Shown here piece by piece: positions 1 through 8,910 of a stretch of 53,051 nucleotides of DNA (the first letter of the stretch is position 1; every line of letters begins with the position of its first letter). Below the pieces are notes generated by a model. That model was given only the letters and a program-made list of their open reading frames with translations, made no database searches and was not told where the DNA came from. Made by a program: the position numbers and the translations under genes. Source of the DNA: Bodo saltans (lineage: Eukaryota; Euglenozoa; Kinetoplastea; Eubodonida; Bodonidae); the NCBI GenBank assembly GCA_001460835.1, contig CYKH01002075.1, positions 1 to 53,051 on the forward strand, read 5' to 3'.

Positions 1-913
1 GCCGGTCCCGCCGGCCGGGCCTTCGGCAGATAAGGTTTTTACCACCAAGAAGTTACAACTTTTCATACCACCAATGAGTGCTGACCGTGTTATTTCTTTA
101 CTTTACTTTTCTTGTGTTTTTGGTACTTTGAACATAGTGAGAGCAGACCCGGAAACAAGAGATAGAACAGCGCCAAAGTTCTTCCGCTGCGAGGAAGAAC
201 AAGAGTCTTCTGTGCTGTTTGATAATCCTTCGACACCCGCCGATATGCTGCCGGTCGTGTGCATTTCTTCTGGGATGACGATGGGAACAGATAGACCCAC
301 GGCGAGAGGCTTGACCACCCTCATCCAGCCTCGACGGCGGCTTTGTAACCAGCCACGTCGGCTGTTGACGGGTCGAAAGGGGACAGAGGTGCAAAATGAT
401 GTTGTTGGGCGACTGGGAAATGTGCGAACGAGTACATCTGCGGTTGTGGTTGTTGTTGGGCCGGTGTAACCGTGAAATGTTGTGGCAGAGACTGCGGAGA
501 TTGTGCGTGAGAATGTTGTGTCGGTGCGAACTGTGCAAACTGCTGTGGCAGAGATTGTTGAGGTTGTGTCTGAGGTTGTGTTGGTGCAAACGGTGTCAAC
601 TGTTGTGGCTGCAGCTAGGCGGCGCAAAAAAGGTGCTGCTGGAATTGTGAGTTGTAAGAAAAAGGCGGATGCTGGTTTTGTGGGTTGTAACCAGAATATC
701 ATAGTCCCAAAACCCTCAAAAATCCACAAAAATAAAAACCGGAAAAGGTTCAGTAAGTTCACGAAGGTGCTCAAGAAGCAACCTTCTCCTACGTTGTCGT
801 TTTGTAGAAAGGGACATTTTTTTGTTTTTGTGTGTCACAGCTACAATTCATCAAAACGACAAAGTTGCACACCGTTTCTTGTTGGTTGTTGGTTTTTTGT
901 AGTTGAGCAGAAG
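1..913. other. Left edge region without a secure gene
   Basis: The first 33 bases could be the tail of an upstream gene: frame 1 reads AGPAGRAFGR then TAA. Frame 2 is open from the window edge to 469 and includes an ATG at 74 followed by a signal-peptide-like stretch, but no family is recognisable. From about 780 to 910 the + strand becomes T/G-rich, which fits the leader and trans-splice zone of the gene starting at 914. The in-frame open stretch 482-913 upstream of that gene is Val/Lys-rich and probably not translated. I cannot name any gene here with confidence. Confidence 0.4.
321..698 (-). other. Possible antisense QP-rich coding relic
   Basis: Read on the minus strand, one frame gives Gln/Pro/His/Phe-rich protein text, including GYNPQNQHPPFSYNSQFQQ and PQSLPQHFTVTPAQQQPQPQ, and ends near 321. 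The frame is interrupted by an in-frame TAG at 615-617 and bounded upstream by a TGA at 699-701, with no ATG at its head. Another minus frame stays open from about 320 down to 103. This could be a decayed gene on the opposite strand or simply a by-product of TGTTG-rich + strand sequence. No homologue is recognised. Confidence 0.2.
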
Positions 914-2050
914 ATGATTGCCCGACGAGTGCAAGTTTTGTTTTTTTTGGGCTTAGTTTGTGGAGCCATTACTGTGTACCAGTATCAAGAACCAAGAGTC
1001 GACACTGTGGCCCTGCGGAGTGAAAAATCGAAAGCAGAGTACCCAAACGAGCCCCTGTACCTCGGTTACGAAAAGATTGGACTTGAGCTTCCCCTTGCTC
1101 CGCAAAAGGCACGAGGTAGACTTTCTATTGCTCTCGTCTTTTTTGGACTCGTCAAAAGCGTAAGCAGTGAACAAATTGAGGCACTGCAAGATAATATTAT
1201 TGCACCACTAAATGAAATCGGAAATGTTGAAATATTTCTTCATACATACCGAGAAGAAAGCTTCTCAAATCCTCGAAACAAGGAAAGTAGTGCGATTGAC
1301 CAACGAGGTGCCATCAAAATGATTAGAAAAGCTCTTTCTCCTCGTCCATTACGTGTTCAAATAGATGATTCATTGGAGGCGCATCGGTACTTTGGACCCA
1401 CCTTGTGGTATCTGCGACACGGTGGAGCCTGGAAGCAGCATTCACTTCTCAGCACTCATTTCTATTTGCGGCAGCAGTACAGCCTTCTCCGCGCAACAGA
1501 TATGTGGACCGGTGTGAACTACAGTTCGCTGCAAGACAGTGCAGCTCGACTTCCTTCAATTGCTTCTCGCTACAGTTGCGTAGTATATGTTCGGCCAGAC
1601 CTCCTTTTCGATTCCCCTCTTCCACGTGACGCGCTGAGGACAGTCTGCCGTCTTCCAAACGAAGGCCATCGCGACGTTGTCATCCCGTTCGTAGAATTTG
1701 GTGGATGGAACGATAGATCAGCTTTCGGCACGCCTGAGGGAATGGCCCTCTACGGTCTTCGAGGTATGAGATTGCGCGCATTCACTGAGGCAAAGCAAAT
1801 TCCTCACGCAGAATCGTACCTTGCGCGCTTCTTATGTGAAAACAACGTCACGGTGCATCTTGCCCCATGGACTGCACGCCGTATTCGTGCAAACGGACAT
1901 CTTGCCGACTTTGCTGCCCCAAAGCAGCTGAGGCGATACTTTGCGAACCAGACACAGTTGTGGGCTGAGTTTACCCGTATCGCACGCGAAGATGACCCGC
2001 TCAAAGCAAATCCTATGAACTGCATGCCCAAATCGATGTGGTCATCATGA
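914..2050 (+). CDS. Type II membrane protein, glycosyltransferase-like
   Basis: The predicted protein has 378 residues. The frame is open back to 482, but the ATG at 914 is preferred because a T-rich tract and AG precede it and because it is followed directly by an N-terminal signal anchor (MIARRVQVLFFLGLVCGAI). The remainder is a lumenal-type domain with three N-glycosylation sequons (NYS, NVT, NQT). Its blocks include a beta-strand start (LSIALVFFGL), a 'VVYVRPDLLFD' block resembling the acidic metal or donor site of GT-A enzymes, a 'GGWNDRSAFG' block, and a later 'HAESYLARFL' helix. The order R-P-D, N-D-R, E-x-x-L is seen in uncharacterised plant and protist glycosyltransferase-like families. 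That makes a Golgi transferase plausible, but acceptor and donor are unknown. The stop lies inside the region that forms the leader of the next gene. Confidence 0.55.
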   Translation: MIARRVQVLFFLGLVCGAITVYQYQEPRVDTVALRSEKSKAEYPNEPLYLGYEKIGLELPLAPQKARGRLSIALVFFGLVKSVSSEQIEALQDNIIAPLNEIGNVEIFLHTYREESFSNPRNKESSAIDQRGAIKMIRKALSPRPLRVQIDDSLEAHRYFGPTLWYLRHGGAWKQHSLLSTHFYLRQQYSLLRATDMWTGVNYSSLQDSAARLPSIASRYSCVVYVRPDLLFDSPLPRDALRTVCRLPNEGHRDVVIPFVEFGGWNDRSAFGTPEGMALYGLRGMRLRAFTEAKQIPHAESYLARFLCENNVTVHLAPWTARRIRANGHLADFAAPKQLRRYFANQTQLWAEFTRIAREDDPLKANPMNCMPKSMWSS

Positions 2051-2103
2051 GAAAATGCCTTGGCGACGACTGTTCTCCCTACCATGTTTTGCATTACAAA
2101 AAA

Positions 2104-2128
2104 TGTCTGTCTCTTCTTGTTCTACAAG
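2104..2128 (+). promoter_or_regulatory. Predicted trans-splice acceptor of the MORN gene
   Basis: A pyrimidine-rich run ends in CAAG at 2128, fifteen bases before the chosen ATG at 2143, and a further T run follows it. It lies just after the stop of the upstream gene, so the spacing fits a compact kinetoplastid intergenic region. The site is predicted from pattern only. Confidence 0.35.
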
Positions 2129-2142
2129 TTCTTTTTTTTCCC

Positions 2143-4932
2143 ATGGCTCCAAAGAGTGTTGCACCTCAGAGGCAACCTCCTGTGCCCCCAACGACACATG
2201 AACCCTTCCCAACATTTTCTTCCACATTGGCCGTGTTACCCCTGTCTCCATTGCGAGAGGGCTACTATGGAAGCGTGCTATTCAATGACATCCAACCAAC
2301 ACATCTTCCTTACTTAGAAGCATCAGCCTTTGAACTCACAGGCTCTGCCCAATTGATCCGATCGCCAAACCGCGGAGTGAACCCAAGCGACATTCCTCGC
2401 CGCAGCGGCAGAGGCCTGATGGTGTATTCAGATCGCACCATGTACGAGGGAGACTGGGTTGATGATGAACGCCATGGCCATGGCATCTGTTACTTTCCTA
2501 GCGGTAACATTTACATCGGATCATTTGCTCATGGCCACATGGAGGGCCCCGGTTCCATGCTGTATCACGATGGTGATTTCTTCACGGGATCTTTTCGGCA
2601 ATCTGTGTGCCATGGGATCGGCGTCTTCTACTCAGGTGGGACAGAAGTACGAGGGGAGTGGCGAAACGGCGTGCGTGTGGCGGTACAGAAGCGACGAGGG
2701 ACATCGATGGAAGATTTTGATGCTCAGCGTCTTCACTATGAATCATTTCGAGCTGTCCTTGGGCAGTTGCATGGCCATTTTGTGTACTACTCATTGTTTG
2801 ACAACCGGTTTCAGCGCTCCACCATTAACAATCCCAGTAGTGATGGGATCAAGGAGCCACTGCGACCAGAAAGTGTGTTGCCAAAGGAATCGCTGCACCT
2901 GTCGAGTGAAGACAAAAAGACGATTCACGACACAATCCCTGCCGTTGATGTCGATCAAGAAGATGCCTCGTCAAGCGCTCCAACCTATCAATCACAACCC
3001 CAATCACCAGGCTCAACCGGCTTTGCTCCATTGTCAACCGGGAAATACGGTCGTGGCTCACATCACCATGCTTCTTTTTCAATTGATGCGGACATTGACA
3101 ATGCAAATATTCAAGCAATCGTGAACGTCAAACGCCGGCTATCGTCGCCACCCCAGTTGCCGCTTGTTGCCCCAGAGTCAACACTGTTGGACCCTCAGCG
3201 CCGTCGTTATCGAAATAAAAGTCTTGACCACACCTTCAACAGCCCAACGAAAAACACAAGTCACCCTAGAGAGCCCATTCCGCCTTTGTTCGCTACAACT
3301 AACGCAAATCACGCACAATCGATCATGGCATCACCTCACCTAACCCAACAGGCAACTGCATTCCCTCAGCCTGCGATTGGAGTGGTTCAGTTGGCCCTTG
3401 ATCACCCTCCACATCGAAGTGGAGAACTGGCATCCTTGAGGATGACAAACGCACGTGTGTTGTTCGCTAGTGCCGGACCAATGGTGAACGAGCATTTCGC
3501 ATTTGGTGAGTACGTAAGGTACGTGATTTCTTTCCTTTTGCCGGTTCTATCGATTCCGCACATTCCTTGGTGTCCCCTTATCATGACCGGCTTGGAGGTG
3601 GAACGTGAGTTTGTTGTGAGTGGTGCTGCCCTGTCACATGACTTCACTCCACCCAAAGGCGCAGTGTACGTCGCGCTCACAGGTTTCCTCGTTCACCTCG
3701 TTGCGATAATCATTGCTGGTGCAACCACGGGAAGCACCGCCTCAATCGGTAATACCGTCCAGCACATTGAGCTGATTGCACCTGCTGTGGCCTGGCTTAT
3801 TTTTGCATTTGTGTGTGCAGGATATCACGGATACTTCCGCGTTGCACACGCTTTGGAGCGCCTTGACCGCCGTCTTGCGCCCAAGTTGGCCGCCTTTGCA
3901 GCGAGTGTCATTGATGCTTCTGCGGATATCTGCGTCTTTACTTGGGATGAAGAAGGCCGAAGTAAGATTACAAATCCGCACTACAAGTATCGTTGGCTCT
4001 TTTACTCATTTATCGTTGGAAGTGCGTGCGCTTTGGCGGTTCCTGTCACACGGTCATCATTCGGGAAAGAGGCATTTCTCTCAAGCCACGATTCAGCGTC
4101 GGTTGTGGTCGCATTGTCGTTTATTGCCATGTTCTTGTTTTCCTCTGGGATAACTTTTTACGTCCTGAAGATAACTGACATGCAGCGACAAGTTACATCA
4201 CAGCTGCAAGTGCTGACAAAGCTCGCATTCTTAGGTGGCGTATCCATGACAGCACCAAGTGAACATCGAAATATAAAGTTTGATTTCGACGCCCCGCTAG
4301 ACCTCTCTGAAGTTTTCTGCGGTTTTGTAGGATGGTGGGTTCATCGAAATTTTATACTTGCAGCGAGCGCATGCTCCAACCACTTCGCACGTGCAACCAG
4401 CCTCACAGCGGTCATATTTGGACAGCTTTTGATATGCCTTGTTGTAATCGGTGATGTGGCTTACGCTGGCGCTAGCGGACAGCTACGGCTAGGAGGCCCA
4501 GGCAGTGATCAGTCTCCTGGTCAAATATATTTTACAGGTGCGCACGGGCTTGCACTTGTGTGGGTGCCCCTGGGCGGGTTTCTAGTGGTACGCTATCTTA
4601 TCGCTTGCGTGGCGACGCAGGACGAGTTAAAGGCCCATCTTAGCATCATGAATGTTGCTTCGCTTTACCACAATATTCAACCCTCTTCCAAAAGACCACC
4701 ATCAGAAGGAAACAGCAACAACAACAACACGGACAGTATCCACGATGTTGTGTGCATCGGGGGAGGTACGTTGATACGATCCTGTTGCACCACTGCAGCA
4801 GAGCACGACCCGTGTCCAACAATAGCGTCAATACCAGTCAACAACTTCGGAGTTGTTTTGCTGTCGGCTGTGTTCGTGCTGGCGTTCTCTGTACTTTGGG
4901 TTTTGTTCGCAGATGCCGTCAACAAGAATTAG
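2143..4932 (+). CDS. MORN-repeat multi-pass membrane protein
   Basis: The predicted protein has 929 residues from the ATG at 2143. The frame opens at 2038, but that overlaps the previous gene and lies upstream of the pyrimidine tract. Three MORN repeats begin near residue 101 (YEGDWVDDERHGHG, YIGSFAHGHMEGPG, FTGSFRQSVCHGIG) and a partial fourth follows (RGEWRNGV). A Ser/Pro/Gln-rich linker occupies roughly residues 240-430. The last half holds about eight hydrophobic segments, for example around 'VISFLLPVLSIPHIPW', 'FLVHLVAIIIAG', 'AWLIFAFVCAGY', 'FGQLLICLVVIGD' and the final 'VLLSAVFVLAFSVLWVLFA'. MORN repeats commonly bind membranes or scaffold cytoskeleton. The membrane half resembles no family I can name. 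Its role is unknown; membrane tethering or sensing is a guess. Confidence 0.75.
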   Translation: MAPKSVAPQRQPPVPPTTHEPFPTFSSTLAVLPLSPLREGYYGSVLFNDIQPTHLPYLEASAFELTGSAQLIRSPNRGVNPSDIPRRSGRGLMVYSDRTMYEGDWVDDERHGHGICYFPSGNIYIGSFAHGHMEGPGSMLYHDGDFFTGSFRQSVCHGIGVFYSGGTEVRGEWRNGVRVAVQKRRGTSMEDFDAQRLHYESFRAVLGQLHGHFVYYSLFDNRFQRSTINNPSSDGIKEPLRPESVLPKESLHLSSEDKKTIHDTIPAVDVDQEDASSSAPTYQSQPQSPGSTGFAPLSTGKYGRGSHHHASFSIDADIDNANIQAIVNVKRRLSSPPQLPLVAPESTLLDPQRRRYRNKSLDHTFNSPTKNTSHPREPIPPLFATTNANHAQSIMASPHLTQQATAFPQPAIGVVQLALDHPPHRSGELASLRMTNARVLFASAGPMVNEHFAFGEYVRYVISFLLPVLSIPHIPWCPLIMTGLEVEREFVVSGAALSHDFTPPKGAVYVALTGFLVHLVAIIIAGATTGSTASIGNTVQHIELIAPAVAWLIFAFVCAGYHGYFRVAHALERLDRRLAPKLAAFAASVIDASADICVFTWDEEGRSKITNPHYKYRWLFYSFIVGSACALAVPVTRSSFGKEAFLSSHDSASVVVALSFIAMFLFSSGITFYVLKITDMQRQVTSQLQVLTKLAFLGGVSMTAPSEHRNIKFDFDAPLDLSEVFCGFVGWWVHRNFILAASACSNHFARATSLTAVIFGQLLICLVVIGDVAYAGASGQLRLGGPGSDQSPGQIYFTGAHGLALVWVPLGGFLVVRYLIACVATQDELKAHLSIMNVASLYHNIQPSSKRPPSEGNSNNNNTDSIHDVVCIGGGTLIRSCCTTAAEHDPCPTIASIPVNNFGVVLLSAVFVLAFSVLWVLFADAVNKN

Positions 4933-5185
4933 GCATAACATCGTGCACAAAAAAAAACACAAACAAACAAAAAAAAAACCCCTCGCAAAAACCAAATTCT
5001 CTGTAACTGCTTCTGATTGATTGAACCGTGTTTTTCTTTCCACTTCTTACACTTTAGCGACGAAGCGACGAGGTTAGTTTTAGGAAACAGGCAACCAACA
5101 CGAACCTACACGAAAGAGGTTGCACTATTTATCTCACTTGTACTTTTACAAAGAACGTTCTTCTATCACCTTTTATCGTAGCTCG

Positions 5186-6559
5186 ATGGGATTTCACGAC
5201 GAGTATGAAGTACTTGAGAAGTTAGGAGCTGGCCACTACGCAGAAGTTTTTAAGTGCAGAAGGCTCTCAGACAACGTCATGCACGCAGTAAAAGTTGTTG
5301 ACAAGAAGCGCACCACAACAAAACAGCAAGGAGACCTTTTGGGAGAGGTGTCCGTTCTGAAGCAGCTGAACCACAAGAATTGCCTGCGCTTGACTGGATT
5401 CTTTGACGAAGGGGAACACGTTTATGTTGTGCTAGAAGTCATCACCGGTGGTGAACTATTCCAGCGCATTTGCAAAGAGCGGCACTTCTCCGAAAAGACC
5501 GCTGCATTCTTCATGCACGAGGTACTGTCGGGCATCGCATACATGCACAGCCTCGGAATAGTGCACCGAGACCTCAAGCCAGAGAACATCCTGATGACCT
5601 CAACAGATGCACAAGCAAGCGTCAAAATTGTGGACTATGGATTTGCAGAAAAGACCAACGGGGATAACCTCACAAAATGCTGCGGCACACCTTTATACAT
5701 CGCACCAGAAGTGCTCAACGCCGGGCTGTTCAAGACAGGCCCACCGTATGGACTAGCGTCGGATATCTGGTCTGCAGGAGTCATTGCGTACATTTTACTT
5801 TGTGGATACCCTCCGTTCCGAGCAAAAACACAAGCAGATCAGTTCAAACGTGTTGTCGAAGCGAAGCTAGAGTTCCCAGAGAGCAAGATGTGGGGTAGTA
5901 TATCCACGGATGCGGTAGACTTCATCAAGAGAATGATTTGCGTAGATACGAAGGCTCGTGCGACTGCCAAAGAACTTCTTGAGCACAAATGGCTTAAGAC
6001 AAATGTGGACAACCCGCTGGTTGGCACTGTGCAGAGACTTTCGGAGTTTAGCGCGTTTGGTACTTGGAGACGCGGCATTTTCGGTGTGGAAGCCATCAAT
6101 CGCATTATTTACTTGAAGAGGTGCACGAAGCTCGGTGTCAAACCCAACACCGCGGTAGAGCGAATGCTGATCGAGGCCCGAGAAGCAATCACGGACATTG
6201 ACCTCAGCAAAAACTACATCGGTCCAAATGGTCTCCTCGCACTGCTTGATGTTGTGGAGCAGAACGCCAACATTGAGAGACTCATCCTTGGCAACAATGG
6301 AGCGAATAATTTAGTCGTTGAGCGACTTTGTGTGATCGCCAGGTCCCATCCGGCTCTCAAAGAAATTGTTCTTGATGACAATCCCTTTTCACACCTTGCA
6401 GGCCGTATGCTGTTGTACACCATCCAAACCAATCCAAAGATTTTGAAGCTCTCGCTGAAGGGGACGGTGTTGCAGCCACAAATGATGGCGCGAATTGCGT
6501 TGCAGCTAAACAGAAATCAAAAAGCTGCTGGCGTGCTGAATACCGCTGAGTCGGCATAG
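5186..6559 (+). CDS. CAMK-like protein kinase with C-terminal leucine-rich repeats
   Basis: The predicted protein has 457 residues, starting at the ATG at 5186. The kinase domain covers about residues 7-290. It shows the glycine loop LGAGHYAEV, Lys36 in HAVK, Glu54, HRDLKPEN from residue 127, an activation segment ending in APE at 173-175, and the DIWSAGVIAYILLCGYPPF block typical of calcium/calmodulin-dependent kinases. The metal-binding DFG is written DYG (residues 150-152). After a linker, residues of about 330-435 contain RI-type leucine-rich repeats (ITDIDLSKNYIGPNGLLALL, IERLILGNN, LKEIVLDDNPF, ILKLSLKGT). All residues for catalysis are present, so an active Ser/Thr kinase is expected; substrates are unknown. 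The LRR tail probably brings partners. No EF hands or obvious calmodulin-binding helix are seen. Confidence 0.9.
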   Translation: MGFHDEYEVLEKLGAGHYAEVFKCRRLSDNVMHAVKVVDKKRTTTKQQGDLLGEVSVLKQLNHKNCLRLTGFFDEGEHVYVVLEVITGGELFQRICKERHFSEKTAAFFMHEVLSGIAYMHSLGIVHRDLKPENILMTSTDAQASVKIVDYGFAEKTNGDNLTKCCGTPLYIAPEVLNAGLFKTGPPYGLASDIWSAGVIAYILLCGYPPFRAKTQADQFKRVVEAKLEFPESKMWGSISTDAVDFIKRMICVDTKARATAKELLEHKWLKTNVDNPLVGTVQRLSEFSAFGTWRRGIFGVEAINRIIYLKRCTKLGVKPNTAVERMLIEAREAITDIDLSKNYIGPNGLLALLDVVEQNANIERLILGNNGANNLVVERLCVIARSHPALKEIVLDDNPFSHLAGRMLLYTIQTNPKILKLSLKGTVLQPQMMARIALQLNRNQKAAGVLNTAESA

Positions 6560-7389
6560 AGAGTGAGGGGGGAGATACACATATCAACCACATGACTTGA
6601 TTGGGAGCGACACACACACACAAAAAAGAAAAAAAGTAGACGAACATGCAGGTGGCGACGAGAGCTCACTGATCGGACTATCCCGTGAAGAAAATCACGA
6701 GAAAGAGACCTTTTCTTTCGATTGTTCTTTTCGTTGTGATTGAAAGCGTTCAACCGCAGCACGTAGCAACAAAACGTACAAAAAACAAAACAGACACATC
6801 GACCGCCACACGTGATACGCGATGTTGTCATACTTCCTCTCTCGAGACGCCGTTGGCGCATTTTTGTGCAGCCTTTTTTTTTTGTTTGCTTGTGTGCTAC
6901 AAGAATTTTTTCTTCTTTCCAATCAGGGGGGATGTTTGCTGATGTTTTTTCACGATGTACTTTATCCACCACCCACCCCATATAGGGCCCTTTTTTTGCA
7001 AATAGCAACCCGTACACATCCTCCCTTTTACCCAAGGTACCCAAGGGCCAGAGAGCTGAGTTAGTGGGTCTCTCCATCTCTACGATGTTTTCCCCTTTCG
7101 CAAGGGACAACCTCAAATGTACTGTCTTGACACACAAACAAAAAACTCCCCAAAACCAAAACGTTCACACAACCAACACATGCAGAAACCAAAAAAAAAA
7201 CAAAAACAAAAACAAAAACAAACAAACAAAACAACACAGACACAAAAAACACCTAAAGAGTGAATTATCAAAGACATCGAACATAACTCTTTTTTTTTGC
7301 ATAAAATAATAATAATGCATGAGGCTGCCTACACGACTTCTTTTTATTTTATGGTTGAAAAAAGAGATCAAAGGAAGTAAGTGAGAGAG
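6560..7389 (+). other. Long intergenic region with no supported gene
   Basis: This 830-base gap holds A-rich and T-rich runs, a CA microsatellite near 6610, and several CAAAAA-type tracts near 7190-7240. Short open frames here translate mostly Lys/Asn or Phe runs and look like composition effects. It probably carries the 3' UTR of the kinase and the leader of the next gene, with a T-rich stretch near 7290 and 7340 before the ATG at 7390. Confidence 0.6.
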
Positions 7390-8700
7390 ATGAGTCGCCG
7401 CCATTGTTCAGGACATGGAGTGCCATTCTCTCCCTCAATCTCGGCATTTCTTGATGCTGCCTCTGCCCGGTATCTGTCGTTGAGCAGCCTTGTGTGGCTA
7501 ACCCCTCACGCTATGGGTGAGCTCGGTGTCTCCTTTAAGACTTCATCACCAACACCAGTGCCGCTTGGACGCAGGCATGTTGTAGCAGCGCATGATGCAA
7601 ATCGTTGCGTGATCAGCAATCACCTTTCCTCGAGTGCTCCAACTTCGTGCCAAAGAGGTGGTTATACCAGTGCCGAGGCTCAGTGCATCCTGTACAATGC
7701 TGCTGAGACGACATGGGAAGAGAGAGAACTGAGCACAGCGGCCACACGACTACCACAGCAGCAGCCATCGCCTTCTACTTTCCAGCAAGGTGCATCCGTG
7801 GAGGAGCTCAACGTGTTTGGCTGCCCATGGCCGCTGCATCTGCAGCAGTTGATTCAATCACAAATACCTCTTCCACACGGCGGAACGACATCAAATCGTT
7901 GCTGGATTTCTCCTGCCCAGTCCCATAGCCTCTGCGGAGTGCCGTGGAGTCTTGAGGAACTAGAAGAAGCCGCAGCAAAAAAGGTGGCCGTGAGAGTGCC
8001 AGTCCTAACGCGGTCGCACATGCATGCTTCTTACCTCGTGCTAATTCCTCCTTCTCAATCAGCGACTGTGGTGGTCTCTTCTGTTGATGACGGACCGACG
8101 ACGGCTGTCATCGGGCGCAAGCGGCAGATGTTGAGCGAGCTCTTCTGTGCACCGTGGGCGAGCCTCTCGTTATCCAGGAGCTGTAATGTTTATGGAGAAC
8201 CGTACGCTTTTTCTACTGCTTCTGCGCTCAAGTGCCATTGGATCCAGCAGGTGTTGCACCTACAAAAGAACCACCGTCATCATGGAAAGCAAATGGGAGA
8301 AGCCGCCGAAAGTTCCATGCAGCGCGTGTTGCGATGTGTTAATGATCCGGATCTAAGTCCTGTGCTGTTTCGTTGGGGAACCATCGAAGCACTACGTGCA
8401 GTTGGCGTTGAGCCCCTTCCTTGGGTGACACCGGCACGCATTGAGCTCGAGGGGATGTCCCCTGTGCTGCTCTACAACGTTGCGCTGACCAATATTGCAC
8501 TGGACCCGCTGTTGCTCAAAACCCACCCGCTGCTCTCCACATATCGATCAGAGGGGTTAGCGGCTTACGACAACCACCACCACCACAAGAAGTACTCAGC
8601 AGCTCATAGCAGCCTCCATTTGGTCGCCTCCGACGATGATCTCGACAACATGAAGATGATAGAGAAACTACGACAAACAGTACTTGAAAGCTACATCTGA
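7390..8700 (+). CDS. Unknown protein with recurring G-x-P-W motifs
   Basis: The predicted protein has 436 residues, starting at the ATG at 7390 nine bases inside the open frame. I recognise no family. A short motif recurs with variation: HGVPF near residue 9, FGCPW near 143, LCGVPW near 181, FCAPW near 252 and YGEPY near 275. Several copies are followed by a leucine-containing helix-like stretch (PLHLQQL, SLEELEE, SLSLSR). The final third (RWGTIEALRAVGVEPLPWVTPARIEL...) has balanced composition and looks folded, followed by a His-rich loop and a charged C-terminal helix. There is no signal peptide and no convincing membrane segment. Codon use and open length support a real gene. Confidence 0.65.
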   Translation: MSRRHCSGHGVPFSPSISAFLDAASARYLSLSSLVWLTPHAMGELGVSFKTSSPTPVPLGRRHVVAAHDANRCVISNHLSSSAPTSCQRGGYTSAEAQCILYNAAETTWEERELSTAATRLPQQQPSPSTFQQGASVEELNVFGCPWPLHLQQLIQSQIPLPHGGTTSNRCWISPAQSHSLCGVPWSLEELEEAAAKKVAVRVPVLTRSHMHASYLVLIPPSQSATVVVSSVDDGPTTAVIGRKRQMLSELFCAPWASLSLSRSCNVYGEPYAFSTASALKCHWIQQVLHLQKNHRHHGKQMGEAAESSMQRVLRCVNDPDLSPVLFRWGTIEALRAVGVEPLPWVTPARIELEGMSPVLLYNVALTNIALDPLLLKTHPLLSTYRSEGLAAYDNHHHHKKYSAAHSSLHLVASDDDLDNMKMIEKLRQTVLESYI

Positions 8701-8844
8701 CATCACACTGTGGTGAAATCACCACACAAAGAAAGTAACCCTTATCCCTGTTGGCGCATTAAAAAAAAAAAAAATACCCCGAAAGAACCGACCGTAACGA
8801 GACACAATTTTTCCCCCCTCCCCCCACGAAAAAATTACACTGCG

Positions 8845-8869
8845 TTCCTTCTTTTTTTTTTTCTTCCAG
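8845..8869 (+). promoter_or_regulatory. Predicted trans-splice acceptor of the carrier gene
   Basis: A run of about twenty pyrimidines (CCTTC, T-tract, CTTCC) ends in CAG at 8869, 42 bases upstream of the ATG at 8911. This is one of the cleanest acceptor patterns in the window. Confidence 0.5.
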
Positions 8870-8910
8870 AAAAGAACTAGAACAAAAAAGAATAGATTTA
8901 GCAGTGTCGG

